64,000 nt of DNA from Flavobacteriales bacterium UBA2669 (GCA_002359215.1 DEMN01000006.1:62001-126000); one strand, 5' to 3'; positions 25,634-35,002 are shown, counted from the stretch's first letter. The notes: generated from the letters alone by a model not told the origin. Translations and numbers: made by a program.

Positions 25634-26233
25634 TTAACTCCAAGTAGAATTAATCTCTTCAATATAATTTAAAATCTTTTCTCCGCCTATTTTGCTTTCT
25701 GAAGAAGAAGTAAACGAAGGAGGCATGGTTGCCCAGTATTTCAGCATTTCTTTTTTATAATACAATAAGTTTTTATTCAATACCGAGCTGCTTATTTTAT
25801 CAATTTTTGTAAAAACAATAGCAAAAGGAACTTGTTTTTCACCGAGCCATTCCATAAAATCGAGATCGATTTTTTGTGGAGGAAGTCTAGAATCTATTAA
25901 GACAAAAAGGTTTAACAAATTCTCTCTGGTTAAGATGTATTCAGAAATAAAACCTTGCCATTTCAGCCTGTTTTTTTGTGATGTTTTAGCATAACCATAC
26001 CCCGGTAAATCAACTAAATACCAATTGTCATTAATTAAAAAGTGATTGATAAGTTGTGTCTTTCCTGGAGTTTGAGAGATTTTAGAAAGTTTTTTGTTGT
26101 TGGTAAGGTAATTTATTAAGGAAGATTTCCCCACATTAGACCTTCCTATAAAAGCGTATTCAGGCATGTTTGGAGCCGGACATAAGTCTAGTTTGGTATT
26201 GCTAATTACAAATTCTGCTGATTTAATTTTCAT
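25634..26233 (-). CDS. engB: Ribosome biogenesis GTPase EngB (YsxC/YihA)
   Basis: 199 residues, the family length. It has G1 GRSNVGKSS, the G2 region with [17 protein letters not shown]3 [10 protein letters not shown]4 FTKIDK and a G5-like SSSE. EngB is an essential GTPase in 50S subunit assembly. The ATG at 26233 lies 4 bp from a perfect -7 box, so the mRNA may be leaderless. It is divergent from the dcw operon. Confidence 0.94.
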   Translation of the reverse strand: MKIKSAEFVISNTKLDLCPAPNMPEYAFIGRSNVGKSSLINYLTNNKKLSKISQTPGKTQLINHFLINDNWYLVDLPGYGYAKTSQKNRLKWQGFISEYILTRENLLNLFVLIDSRLPPQKIDLDFMEWLGEKQVPFAIVFTKIDKISSSVLNKNLLYYKKEMLKYWATMPPSFTSSSESKIGGEKILNYIEEINSTWS

Positions 26234-26237
26234 GCCG

Positions 26238-26245
26238 CAAATTTA
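26238..26245 (-). promoter_or_regulatory. -7 element TAAATTTG four bases before engB
   Basis: Minus-strand TAAATTTG is a perfect TAnnTTTG. Only CGGC separates it from ATG 26233. This is the same 4-base gap seen at 3500-3507 and 52084-52091. Confidence 0.45.
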
Positions 26246-26418
26246 ATTTAAATCAGACAAACTTAGCTTAATTCGGATAAACTTAAATAGTCTTCAGAAA
26301 TAGAATTTAAGAGTGCATTTTCTCCCACTTTTTATCAACATTAAAATATATTGAAAATCAATCGTTTGTATGTTTTTGTAGTGCTAAAAGTGGGTTTAAA
26401 AAACTAAAAGTTATCAAC

Positions 26419-26456
26419 AAAGTGGTAGAAAGTGGTAGAAAGTGGTAAAAAAGTGA
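26419..26456 (+). promoter_or_regulatory. Direct repeats, probable MraZ operator
   Basis: AAAGTGGTAG (26419), AAAGTGGTAG (26429) and AAAGTGGTAA (26439) repeat with an exact 10-bp period. A degenerate AAAGTGAC follows one base out of step. MraZ binds tandem GTGG-containing repeats at the head of its own operon in E. coli and Mycoplasma. A further AAAAGTGGG lies at 26386-26394, and an inverted one at 26324-26333. Confidence 0.8.
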
Positions 26457-26457
26457 C

Positions 26458-26465
26458 TATATTTA
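26458..26465 (+). promoter_or_regulatory. Candidate -7 element of the dcw operon
   Basis: TATATTTA is one base from TAnnTTTG and lies 38 bp before mraZ. The -33 position falls inside the MraZ repeats, so bound MraZ would block it. Confidence 0.4.
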
Positions 26466-26503
26466 CATTTTAAAAATTAAAAGCTTGAAATAAAGTCTAT
26501 TGT

Positions 26504-26980
26504 ATGGCAAATTTCATTGGAGAATTTGAGTGTAAGCTAGATACGAAAGGAAGGTTAATGCTTCCTTCGGGTCTGAGAAAGCAGCTGGACCCGGCTGCTC
26601 AGGAGAAGTTTGTCCTAAATCGAGGTTTTGAAAAGTGTTTGGTGTTGTATCCAAAAAATGAGTGGGAAGGAATTAGTGCTGAGGTAAACAAGCTAAATCA
26701 GTATGTTAAAAAGAACCGAGATTTTATTCGGTATTTCTATAGAGGTGCATCAGAATTAACTGTTGATGCAACCGGAAGAATTTTGTTTCCCAAACAAATG
26801 TTGGGTTATGCAGGGGTGGTAAAGGAAGTAGTGTTGTTTGCCTATTCTAATAGAATAGAGGTTTGGGATGCAACAACTTATAATAATTTATTAACTGATG
26901 AACCAGATGATTTCTCCAGCTTAGCTGAAGAGGTAATGGGAGGTTCTAAAAACAACGGGCAGCATGACGAATTATCATGA
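26504..26980 (+). CDS. mraZ: Transcriptional regulator MraZ
   Basis: 158 residues with two AbrB-like SpoVT repeats: GEFECKLDTKGRLMLPSGLR at about 5-24 and ELTVDATGRILFPKQML at about 84-100. The conserved DxKGR and DATGR turns are in place. MraZ forms a ring and represses its own operon by binding GTGG direct repeats. These lie 48 bp upstream. The gene overlaps rsmH by 17 bp, consistent with translational coupling. Confidence 0.95.
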   Translation: MANFIGEFECKLDTKGRLMLPSGLRKQLDPAAQEKFVLNRGFEKCLVLYPKNEWEGISAEVNKLNQYVKKNRDFIRYFYRGASELTVDATGRILFPKQMLGYAGVVKEVVLFAYSNRIEVWDATTYNNLLTDEPDDFSSLAEEVMGGSKNNGQHDELS

Positions 26981-27878
26981 TCCTGTTTTGCTTAAAGCGT
27001 CAGTTGATGGTTTGAACTTGAAAGGTGATGATGTGGTGGTGGATGTTACGTTTGGTGGAGGTGGTCACTCAAGAGAGATTATTAAAAGATTAAGTGATAA
27101 AGGCAAATTATATGGTTTTGATCAGGATGAAGATGCGGTAAAGAATAATTTGGAGGATGAACGCTTTGTTTTGGTAAGACACAATTTTCGTTATTTGAAA
27201 AATTACTTAAAAATGTATAATGCCATCCCTGTTGATGCGGTGTTGGCTGATTTGGGGGTGTCTTCACATCAGTTTGATGAAGGTGAAAGGGGCTTTTCCA
27301 TTCGCTTTGATGGTCCATTGGACATGCGAATGAACGTGAATACAAAACTTACTGCTAAGCAAGTGGTGAATGAGTATGATGACGAAAATTTGTTGAGAAT
27401 TTTCAGGGCGTATGGAGAGATAAAGAATGCTTGGAAGTTGGTTCAGGAAATAATTAAAGCAAGGACGTTGGTAGAAATAAATACAACACAAGAGCTGTGT
27501 GATGTGGCTCAAGCATGTGTGCCGGGAAAAATGAGAAATAAATATTTAGCTCAGGTTTTTCAGGCATTGCGAATAGAAGTTAATGATGAGATGGGGGCTT
27601 TAAGATCGCTGTTAGAACAATGTTATGAAGTGATAAAACCAGGAGGGCGGTTAGTGGTAATAACTTATCACTCATTAGAAGATAGAATGGTGAAGAACTT
27701 TATAAAGAATGGAAAAATTGATGGGGAGTTGGAGAAAGATTTTTATGGGAACCCATTGTTGAAGTTTAAAGCAGTAAATAGAAAGCCAATTGTAGCAACA
27801 GAAGAGGAGTTGCAGCAGAACAACAGAGCAAGAAGTGCCAAATTAAGAATAGCAGAAAGATTGGAAAATAGAGATTAG
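26964..27878 (+). CDS. rsmH: 16S rRNA (cytosine-N4) methyltransferase RsmH
   Basis: 304 residues, the normal length. The SAM-dependent enzyme methylates C1402 of 16S rRNA. Motifs are YHDPVLLKASVDGL, VVDVTFGGGGHSREI (SAM site), VDAVLADLGVSSHQFD, GPLDMRMN and the C-terminal VVITYHSLEDRMVK. The start ATG at 26964 lies inside the end of mraZ. Second gene of the dcw operon. Confidence 0.95.
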   Translation: MTNYHDPVLLKASVDGLNLKGDDVVVDVTFGGGGHSREIIKRLSDKGKLYGFDQDEDAVKNNLEDERFVLVRHNFRYLKNYLKMYNAIPVDAVLADLGVSSHQFDEGERGFSIRFDGPLDMRMNVNTKLTAKQVVNEYDDENLLRIFRAYGEIKNAWKLVQEIIKARTLVEINTTQELCDVAQACVPGKMRNKYLAQVFQALRIEVNDEMGALRSLLEQCYEVIKPGGRLVVITYHSLEDRMVKNFIKNGKIDGELEKDFYGNPLLKFKAVNRKPIVATEEELQQNNRARSAKLRIAERLENRD

Positions 27879-27910
27879 AAATTAAATAACAAATAACGAT
27901 TAACCAAAAA

Positions 27911-28303
27911 ATGAACAAGTTTAAACAAAAAGAAAGAACTGAAAAGCAGGAGAGGGAGAAAAAGCCTTCTAGTCCTAACTTTTTTGTATCGCTTATTTCG
28001 GGCAATTTCTTGGCAAAAGAAAATGTGGTGAATTCGCTTCCTTTTGTTTTTTACTTGACTTTATTGGGAATTCTGTACATCGCCAATGGATATAATGCCG
28101 AAAAATTGGTGAGAGAATTAGATCATGTAAATGATGACTTAAAAGAATTGCGCTCGGAATACATTACTATAAAATCAGATTTAAATTATGAAAGTAAGCA
28201 GTCTCAGGTAGCTGAAAAGACTGAAGCATTTGGTGTGATGGAGTCTATTGTTCCGCCAACAAAAATTAAGTTGTCAAAAAAAGAAATAGAAAGTATTAAA
28301 TGA
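27911..28303 (+). CDS. FtsL-like cell division protein
   Basis: 130 residues: a basic cytoplasmic tail (about 1-40, KFKQKERTEKQEREKK), one membrane helix (about 44-60, LPFVFYLTLLGILYIANGY) and a periplasmic coiled coil (KLVRELDHVNDDLKELRSEY). It matches the Bacteroidota FtsL-like type in size, topology and position between rsmH and ftsI. FtsL bridges FtsQ and the FtsWI synthase. Its stop overlaps the ftsI start (ATGA), a strong sign of coupling. The sequence is too divergent to equate with E. coli FtsL residue by residue. Confidence 0.88.
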   Translation: MNKFKQKERTEKQEREKKPSSPNFFVSLISGNFLAKENVVNSLPFVFYLTLLGILYIANGYNAEKLVRELDHVNDDLKELRSEYITIKSDLNYESKQSQVAEKTEAFGVMESIVPPTKIKLSKKEIESIK

Positions 28304-30420
28304 ATACAGACAGAAAAGCCATATTATCTCGTGTTTATATCGTTTATTTCTTTGTCTGTTTGTTTGCCCTCGTAATTGTAGGTCAGACAGTTAATATTCA
28401 AGTTGTTGAAGGTGCTCATTGGAAAGAAAAAGCAGAAAATCTTACTATAGAATATAATAATATTGAAGCAGTAAGGGGTAATATTTATGCTGCCGATGGA
28501 AGTTTATTAGCAACTTCAGTTCCTAAATATGAAGTTCGTTTCGATGCGAATACGCCATCCATTACAGATGATTTCTTTTACCAAAATGTAGATTCATTAG
28601 CTATTGAACTCTCTAACTTATTTCCTGAAAGGTCAAAAAAACAGTATGTAGCAGAACTTATTGCTGCCAGAAAGAAAGGGGCAAGGTATCATTTAATAAG
28701 AAGAAATGTAAAGTTTACTGAACTTAAACAAATGGAAGAGTTTCCTATTTTTCGCAAAGGGAAATATAAAGGAGGCTTCATTTATACGCAACAAAACAAA
28801 AGAGTTAAGCCATTTAATATTTTGGCCGCAAGAACCATTGGTTATGATAGAGAAGGAATTCAACCGGTAGGTATAGAAGGAGCTTATAGTAAAGAGCTAA
28901 GAGGAATAAACGGAAAAAGATTAGAGCAAAAAATTGCCGGAGGTGTTTGGATGCCTATTAGTGATGAAAATGAAATTGAGCCAGTTGATGGAAGTGATGT
29001 CTATTCTACAATTGATGTGAATATTCAGGATGTTGCCGAAAATGCATTGATGAAACAATTAAAGCTTCATCATGCAGGATACGGTTGTGTGGCAGTAATG
29101 GAAGTAGCTACAGGTGAAATTAAAGCTATTGCAAACTTGCAAAGAACTAAAGACAGTACTTATTATGAATCTTACAATTTTGTTGTTGGAGCTGCAACAG
29201 AGCCTGGTTCAACATTTAAATTAGCTTCATTAATGGCTGCTTTTGAAGATGGTTTTCTTGAGTTAGATGATATGGTAGATACTGAGAATGGAACTACCAA
29301 ATTTTATGATGCAGTAATGAGAGATTCTCATAAAGGAGGTTATGGTAAAATTTCTATTAAAGAGTCTTTTATAAAATCATCTAATGTGGCCATTTCTAAA
29401 GAAATAAACAGAGTTTATGCTAAAGACCCACAAAAATTTATTGATAGGTTGAACAAAATGTATGTGAATAAGAAATTGGGTATTGAAATTTCCGGAGAAG
29501 GAACGCCATACATTAAAAATACATCTGATAAAAGTTGGTCAGGAATTACCTTGCCATGGATGTCTATTGGTTATGAGGTTGAATTAACGCCTTTAAACAT
29601 TTTAACTTTTTACAATGCAGTGGCTAACAATGGTAAAATGGTAAAACCAAAGTTTGTAAAAGAAATCAGACACAGAGGAAAGTTAGTTAGAAAGATAGAA
29701 ACGGAAGTGTTAAATCCTTCTATCTGTTCAGAAAAAACTATTAAAATGGTTAAAGAAATGTTGGAGGGAGTAGTGCAAGAAGGTACAGCAACTAATTTAA
29801 AAAATGATGTATATAAGATTGCCGGAAAAACAGGTACAGCACAAATTGCCAACAAAAAATTAGGGTATAAATATAAGAAAGACATTAAAGTTAGTCATCA
29901 GGCATCATTTGTAGGCTATTTTCCAGCTGATAATCCTAAATACACTTGTATAGTTGTAGTTAATGCTCCATCTAAAGGAGTGTATTATGGAAATTTAGTT
30001 GCCGGACCAATATTTAAAGAAGTTGCCGATAAAGTTTATGCTACTAGTATAGGAATTCATAAAGAAATTCATAAAAAAGAAAATCAGGCGAAATCTAGAA
30101 TCCCTTATGCTAAAGATGGTTATTACCCCGATTTGAAAAAAGTTTATGAAGAATTTGGACTAAAAACCAATCAAGGAAATGAAGTTACAGAATGGGCAAA
30201 AGTAAATACTGATGTAGCTGCTGCTCATATAACTGCTAGAAAAGTATCTCCAATTTATGTTGCTGATGTAACCGGTATGAGCATAAAAGATGCCTTATAC
30301 ATTTTAGAAAATCAAGGATTAAGCGTGTTTTTTAAAGGAAAAGGCGTGGTTAAAAAACAATCTATAGCACCGGGAGAAAAACTAGTGAAAGGAAACAGAA
30401 TATTTTTAGAATTAGAATAA
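28300..30420 (+). CDS. ftsI: Septal peptidoglycan transpeptidase FtsI (PBP3-type) with C-terminal PASTA domain
   Basis: 706 residues: a short cytoplasmic tail, a membrane helix at about 8-30, a pedestal domain and a class B transpeptidase domain. Active-site motifs are Ser304-x-x-Lys307 (GSTFK), Ser360-Ser-Asn362 and Lys510-Thr-Gly-Thr (KTGTAQ). Residues about 648-706 (ADVTGMSIKDALYILENQGL) are a PASTA domain, as in Gram-positive PBP2x and most Bacteroidota FtsI. It cross-links septal glycan made by FtsW. The start overlaps the FtsL-like stop by 4 bp. Confidence 0.95.
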   Translation: MNTDRKAILSRVYIVYFFVCLFALVIVGQTVNIQVVEGAHWKEKAENLTIEYNNIEAVRGNIYAADGSLLATSVPKYEVRFDANTPSITDDFFYQNVDSLAIELSNLFPERSKKQYVAELIAARKKGARYHLIRRNVKFTELKQMEEFPIFRKGKYKGGFIYTQQNKRVKPFNILAARTIGYDREGIQPVGIEGAYSKELRGINGKRLEQKIAGGVWMPISDENEIEPVDGSDVYSTIDVNIQDVAENALMKQLKLHHAGYGCVAVMEVATGEIKAIANLQRTKDSTYYESYNFVVGAATEPGSTFKLASLMAAFEDGFLELDDMVDTENGTTKFYDAVMRDSHKGGYGKISIKESFIKSSNVAISKEINRVYAKDPQKFIDRLNKMYVNKKLGIEISGEGTPYIKNTSDKSWSGITLPWMSIGYEVELTPLNILTFYNAVANNGKMVKPKFVKEIRHRGKLVRKIETEVLNPSICSEKTIKMVKEMLEGVVQEGTATNLKNDVYKIAGKTGTAQIANKKLGYKYKKDIKVSHQASFVGYFPADNPKYTCIVVVNAPSKGVYYGNLVAGPIFKEVADKVYATSIGIHKEIHKKENQAKSRIPYAKDGYYPDLKKVYEEFGLKTNQGNEVTEWAKVNTDVAAAHITARKVSPIYVADVTGMSIKDALYILENQGLSVFFKGKGVVKKQSIAPGEKLVKGNRIFLELE

Positions 30421-30423
30421 ATA

Positions 30424-31878
30424 ATGAATAAACTTTTAAAAGACATATTATACAAAACAGGGATTGAGGAATTAGTTGGCAATACCAATATTGCTATTGA
30501 TAAAATTTGTTTTGACTCTAGAGAAGTGGAAGATGCTAGTCTGTTTGTTGCTGTAGTAGGAACTGCTACGGATGGACATCAATATATTAATCAGACTATT
30601 GAAAAAGGAGCTGTAGCCATTGTTTGTGAGCAATTTCCTGAGCAATTGCATGATGGGATTACTTATGTAAGAGTAAAAAACAGTGCAGCAGCTTTAGGGA
30701 TTATAGCTGCTAATTTTTACGATAATCCTTCTAACGAACTCAAATTAGTAGGAATTACAGGAACGAATGGTAAAACTACTACAGCTACCTTGTTGCATGA
30801 ATTATTTATGCAGCTAGGCTATCAAGTTGGATTGCTTTCTACAGTGGTAAATAAAATCGGAAATGAAGCTATTCCTTCAACACACACAACACCCAATGCA
30901 GTTGAGCTGAATAAGTTGTTAAGAAAAATGGTGGAAGCAGGTTGTGATTATTGTTTTATGGAAGTCAGTTCGCATGCTATTCATCAACACAGAGTTACAG
31001 GGGTGGCTTTTTCAGGTGCTGTTTTTACCAATATTACACACGATCATTTAGATTATCATAAAACATTTGATGAATACATTAAGGCTAAAAAAATGTTTTT
31101 TGATATGCTACCGGAAAATGCTTTTGCACTGGTGAATAAAGATGATAAAAACGGTATGGTCATGCTGCAAAATACAAAAGCTAAACCATACACTTTTGCT
31201 TTAAAAAGTGCAGCAGATTATACTGCCAGAATATTAGAAAGCGGCTTTTCAGGAATGATGCTTCATATTGATAAAAATGAGGTGTGGACAAAACTAATTG
31301 GAGGTTTTAATGTTTACAATTTGCTGTCAATTTATGCTGTGGCAGTATTGTTAGAACAGGATAAGTTAAATACATTAACAGCAATTAGTAACCTAAATGC
31401 AGTTGAAGGAAGGTTTCAATACATTAAATCTCAAGATAATATTTCCGGAATTGTAGATTATGCTCATACACCTGATGCACTCAAAAATGTATTAGGAACA
31501 ATTAGTGAAATTAGGACTAATAATGAAACAGTTATTACTGTTGTTGGATGTGGAGGTGATAGAGATAAAGCCAAAAGACCTTTAATGGCTCAAATAGCTT
31601 GCGAGTATTCTAATAAAGTAATCCTTACATCAGATAATCCAAGAACAGAAAATCCAGAGCATATTATAAATGACATGAAAGCTGGTGTTGAGCCGCAGCA
31701 TTACAAAAAAGTATTGTCCATTACTAACAGAGAAGAAGCGATTAAAACAGCATGTATGCTAGCGGAAAGCAACGATATTATTTTGGTAGCAGGAAAGGGA
31801 CACGAAAAATACCAAGAAATAAACGGAGAAAAATTTCCATTTGATGATTTAGAAATATTGAAAAAAAATTTGATGTGA
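30424..31878 (+). CDS. murE: UDP-MurNAc-tripeptide ligase MurE (meso-diaminopimelate type)
   Basis: 484 residues in three domains. The P-loop is GITGTNGKTTT (Gly113-Thr119 core). The central domain has THTTPNAVELNKLL and FMEVSSHAIHQHRV. The C-terminal domain holds the DNPR motif (Asp404-Arg407), which in this family selects meso-diaminopimelate rather than lysine. The enzyme adds mDAP to UDP-MurNAc-L-Ala-D-Glu using ATP. It starts 3 bp after ftsI. A non-dcw gene separates it from mraY, and murF is missing here. Confidence 0.95.
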   Translation: MNKLLKDILYKTGIEELVGNTNIAIDKICFDSREVEDASLFVAVVGTATDGHQYINQTIEKGAVAIVCEQFPEQLHDGITYVRVKNSAAALGIIAANFYDNPSNELKLVGITGTNGKTTTATLLHELFMQLGYQVGLLSTVVNKIGNEAIPSTHTTPNAVELNKLLRKMVEAGCDYCFMEVSSHAIHQHRVTGVAFSGAVFTNITHDHLDYHKTFDEYIKAKKMFFDMLPENAFALVNKDDKNGMVMLQNTKAKPYTFALKSAADYTARILESGFSGMMLHIDKNEVWTKLIGGFNVYNLLSIYAVAVLLEQDKLNTLTAISNLNAVEGRFQYIKSQDNISGIVDYAHTPDALKNVLGTISEIRTNNETVITVVGCGGDRDKAKRPLMAQIACEYSNKVILTSDNPRTENPEHIINDMKAGVEPQHYKKVLSITNREEAIKTACMLAESNDIILVAGKGHEKYQEINGEKFPFDDLEILKKNLM

Positions 31879-31880
31879 GG

Positions 31881-32345
31881 ATGTGCAAATATGCAAATGT
31901 GAGAATAAGTAAATGTAATTAAAGAGTGAATAAATGAATAAAGAAGGAAAAACCAACGTGATATTAGAATTGACAATTGATTTTTCATTGAAAATAATAA
32001 GTTATGCAGAGTTTTTAGAGAATGAGCGAAAGTTTGTTGTTGCTAATCAATTATTAAAATCTGGAACGAGTATAGGAGCAAATGTTTGGGAAGCCCAAAG
32101 TGCTGAGAGTAGAGCGGATTTCATTCATAAATTAAAAATTTCAAATAAAGAAACTTACGAGACAGAATACTGGATAAAACTATGTCAATTGGCAGAAAGT
32201 TACCCTAATCCTGATGGTTTGCAAGATGACATTTTAAGTATTAAGAAAGTATTAGGAAAAATAATTTCAACATCAAAGAATAATAATTAAACAAATTGAA
32301 AATATTACTAATTCACACATACACACATTAAAAAATTAGCACATT
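31881..32345. repeat. Imperfect inverted repeats bracketing the four-helix-bundle gene
   Basis: The left arm (31881-31910) contains ATGTGCAAAT and AAATGTGAGAAT. The reverse complement of the right arm (32311-32345) contains ATGTGCTAAT and TAATGTGTG. The arms are degenerate but share the same words in the same order, like ends of an inserted cassette. Confidence 0.5.
31934..32290 (+). CDS. Four helix bundle protein (S23/IVP family)
   Basis: 118 residues. Family features are clear: ILELTIDFSLKIISYAEFL, the conserved RKFVVANQLLKSGTSIGANV, WEAQSAESRADFIHKLKIS and ETYETEYWIKL. The family was named from a gene in 23S rRNA intervening sequences and also includes the DGR accessory protein Avd. The fold is a pentameric four-helix bundle that may bind nucleic acid. 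It is inserted in the dcw operon between murE and mraY with loose spacing (55 and 59 bp) and imperfect inverted flanks. A cell-wall role is not implied. Confidence 0.88.
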   Translation: MNKEGKTNVILELTIDFSLKIISYAEFLENERKFVVANQLLKSGTSIGANVWEAQSAESRADFIHKLKISNKETYETEYWIKLCQLAESYPNPDGLQDDILSIKKVLGKIISTSKNNN

Positions 32346-32349
32346 AATT

Positions 32350-33603
32350 ATGTTATACTATTTATTTAACTATTTAAACAAATTTGATTTTCCAGGTGCT
32401 GGAGTATTTGAATATATTTCTTTTAGAGCTGCTATGGCAGTTATTGTTTCCTTGGTTATTTCAATGATATTCGGAAAAAAAATTATTCAAAGACTACAGT
32501 TGTTACAAGTAGGAGAAATTGTTAGAGATTTAGGGTTAGAAGGACAAATGAAAAAACAAGGAACACCAACTATGGGAGGGCTTATTATTTTGGCTTCTAT
32601 TCTTATGCCTACATTGCTTTTTGCTAAGCTAGATAATATTTACATCATTTTGATGATAATTTCCACCATTTTGTTAGGGCTTATTGGTTTTATTGATGAT
32701 TACATTAAAGTATTTAAGAAAAACAAAGCAGGGTTAGCTGGAAAGTTTAAGGTAATGGGACAAGTAGGTGTTGGGATTATTGTAGGTACTATTCTTTATT
32801 TTAATGAAGATGTAGTGGTAAAACAAAAAGTAATGGACGTTAACGCTCCTGCACACATCAGCTACGAAATTGAAAATGATGTAGAAACTAAAGTTGTTGA
32901 AAATTACACTTGGAAAGAAGTAAAATCAACCTTAACAACCATTCCGTTTTTTAAAAATAATGAGTTCGACTATGCATCACTGACGAAGTGGGCAGGAAAA
33001 CATTCATACTTACTAGGTGGGATATTGTTTGTGTTAATAGTTATTGTAATTATAACTGCTGTTTCTAATGGGGCAAATATGACTGATGGTCTAGATGGTC
33101 TCGCCACAGGAACCTCCGCAATTATAGGAGTTACATTGGCAATTTTCGCTTATGTATCCGGTAATACTGTTTTTGCTGAATATCTAAATATTATGTACAT
33201 CCCTAACTCTGGGGAGTTGGTAATCTTTATTGCTGCATTTGTTGGAGCTTGTGTAGGCTTTTTATGGTACAATTCATATCCTGCACAGGTTTTTATGGGA
33301 GATACTGGCAGCTTGGCATTGGGAGGAATTATAGCGGTGTTTTCTTTAGCGGTAAGAAAAGAATTACTAATTCCATTGTTGTGTGGTGTATTCCTTATCG
33401 AAAATCTATCGGTAATGATACAGGTGGGTTATTTTAAATATACCAAAAAGAAATACGGAGAAGGAAGAAGAGTGTTTTTAATGGCTCCACTTCATCATCA
33501 TTTTCAAAAGAAAAACATGCACGAAGCCAAGATTGTATCTAGGTTTTGGATTATAGGAATTATGCTGGCACTATTAACTTTTGTAACGCTTAAACTGAGA
33601 TAG
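32350..33603 (+). CDS. mraY: Phospho-MurNAc-pentapeptide translocase MraY
   Basis: 417 residues, about 10 helices. It makes lipid I from UDP-MurNAc-pentapeptide and undecaprenyl phosphate at the inner membrane. Motifs are [27 protein letters not shown] (Asp pair), [29 protein letters not shown] and [13 protein letters not shown]. It is about 55 residues longer than E. coli MraY because of an insertion at about 158-218 ([20 protein letters not shown] onward) in a periplasmic loop, usual in this phylum. The cytosolic active site is intact. Confidence 0.95.
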   Translation: MLYYLFNYLNKFDFPGAGVFEYISFRAAMAVIVSLVISMIFGKKIIQRLQLLQVGEIVRDLGLEGQMKKQGTPTMGGLIILASILMPTLLFAKLDNIYIILMIISTILLGLIGFIDDYIKVFKKNKAGLAGKFKVMGQVGVGIIVGTILYFNEDVVVKQKVMDVNAPAHISYEIENDVETKVVENYTWKEVKSTLTTIPFFKNNEFDYASLTKWAGKHSYLLGGILFVLIVIVIITAVSNGANMTDGLDGLATGTSAIIGVTLAIFAYVSGNTVFAEYLNIMYIPNSGELVIFIAAFVGACVGFLWYNSYPAQVFMGDTGSLALGGIIAVFSLAVRKELLIPLLCGVFLIENLSVMIQVGYFKYTKKKYGEGRRVFLMAPLHHHFQKKNMHEAKIVSRFWIIGIMLALLTFVTLKLR

Positions 33604-33648
33604 GAAAGTCGGAAGACTGAAGATCGAAGAAAAAACTAATAATAAATA

Positions 33649-34989
33649 ATGAAAATGTCTAAAATAATCATACTTGGAGCAGGAGAAAGCGGAACAGGGG
33701 CAGCTATTTTAGCTAAAAAACAAGGGTTTCAGGTTTTTTTGTCGGACAAAGGTAAAATACAAGATAAATATAAAAGCGTTCTTTCAACTATTGATGTTGA
33801 ATGGGAAGAAAATCAACATACTGAAAGTAAAATTTTTGAAGCTACAGAGGTAATCAAAAGCCCTGGCATTCCAGATACAGCCCAATTGATTGTTAAGCTC
33901 AGGGAAAAAGGTATAAATGTGATTTCAGAAATTGAATTTGCAGGAAGATATACAAACGCTACAATTGTTGGAATTACAGGAAGTAACGGAAAAACAACAA
34001 CTGCCAGCTTAACTTATCACATGTTAAAAAAAGCAGGATTAAATGTTGGCTTAGCAGGAAATATCGGAGAAAGCTTTGCCAAGCAAGTGGCTCAAGATGA
34101 TAAGGATGTTTATGTGTTAGAGTTAAGCAGTTTTCAATTAGATGGGATGTTTGATTTTAAAGTAGATGTGGCGGTTTTGTTAAACATCACTCCTGATCAT
34201 TTAGACAGGTATGATTATCAACTGGAAAATTATGCAGATTCTAAATTTAGAATTACGCAAAACCAAGATGAGAATAGCCATTTTATTTATTGCTATGATG
34301 ATGAACTTATTCAACAACAATTAAAAAAAAAACAATTAAAAGCTCAGTTACATCCTTTCAGTATTGTGAAAGAAATGGAAAATGGAGCATATATAAAAGA
34401 TGAAAAATTAATAATAAACATAAATCAAAAACAACAAACTATGACACTACAAGCGTTAGCACTACAAGGAAAACACAATCTTTACAACTCAATGGCTTCG
34501 GGCATTGCAGGAAGAGTGTTGGAATTAAAAAAAGAAATTATTAGAGAAAGTCTTTCAGATTTTCAAACCATAGAACACAGGTTAGAGCCAGTATTAACGG
34601 TTCATGGAATTGCATTTGTAAATGATTCAAAAGCTACTAATGTAAATGCAACTTGGTACGCTTTAGAGAGCTTTCAAGAAAATGTAATTTGGATTGTTGG
34701 TGGTGTTGATAAAGGCAATGATTATGAAATGCTTAAAGATTTAGTGAAAGAAAAAGTAAAAGCAATTATCTGTTTGGGGGTTAACAACGAAAAAATTCAT
34801 GAAGCTTTTGGAGATGTTATTCCAACTATTGTTGATACGGCTTCTGCTAAAGATGCGGTAGATATGGCTTACAGATTAGGAACTAAAGGAGATACTGTTT
34901 TACTTTCTCCGGCTTGTGCAAGTTTCGATTTGTTTGAAAACTATGAGGACAGAGGAAGGCAATTTAAAACCGCTGTAAAAGGATTGTAA
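33649..34989 (+). CDS. murD: UDP-MurNAc-L-Ala:D-Glu ligase MurD
   Basis: 446 residues. It has an N-terminal Rossmann domain (KIIILGAGESGTGAAIL), P-loop GITGSNGKTTTASLTY, LELSSFQLDG, LNITPDHLDRYD, and a C-terminal ligase domain with VNDSKATN, WIVGGVDKGNDYE, AIICLGVNNEKI and LLSPACASFDLFENYEDRG. It adds D-Glu to UDP-MurNAc-L-Ala. Start ATG 33649, with ATG 33655 also possible. The next gene, 13 bp downstream, looks like a degraded relative of its C-terminal domain. Confidence 0.95.
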   Translation: MKMSKIIILGAGESGTGAAILAKKQGFQVFLSDKGKIQDKYKSVLSTIDVEWEENQHTESKIFEATEVIKSPGIPDTAQLIVKLREKGINVISEIEFAGRYTNATIVGITGSNGKTTTASLTYHMLKKAGLNVGLAGNIGESFAKQVAQDDKDVYVLELSSFQLDGMFDFKVDVAVLLNITPDHLDRYDYQLENYADSKFRITQNQDENSHFIYCYDDELIQQQLKKKQLKAQLHPFSIVKEMENGAYIKDEKLIININQKQQTMTLQALALQGKHNLYNSMASGIAGRVLELKKEIIRESLSDFQTIEHRLEPVLTVHGIAFVNDSKATNVNATWYALESFQENVIWIVGGVDKGNDYEMLKDLVKEKVKAIICLGVNNEKIHEAFGDVIPTIVDTASAKDAVDMAYRLGTKGDTVLLSPACASFDLFENYEDRGRQFKTAVKGL

Positions 34990-35002
34990 AACTTACATTA
35001 TT

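Noticed and set aside
26332..26419. Two TTATCAACA sequences upstream of mraZ, similar to DnaA boxes
   Set aside because: Only two copies, 70 bp apart, with no dnaA, no AT-unwinding cluster and no skew information. Not enough for an origin or DnaA control.
26419..26456. Short tandem repeat as a CRISPR-like array
   Set aside because: The period is 10 bp with no spacers and no cas genes. Position and sequence fit a MraZ operator.
27082..27512. Minus-strand open frames opposite rsmH
   Set aside because: They are antisense to a confident gene, have odd composition (His, Pro, Gln rich) and no start signals.
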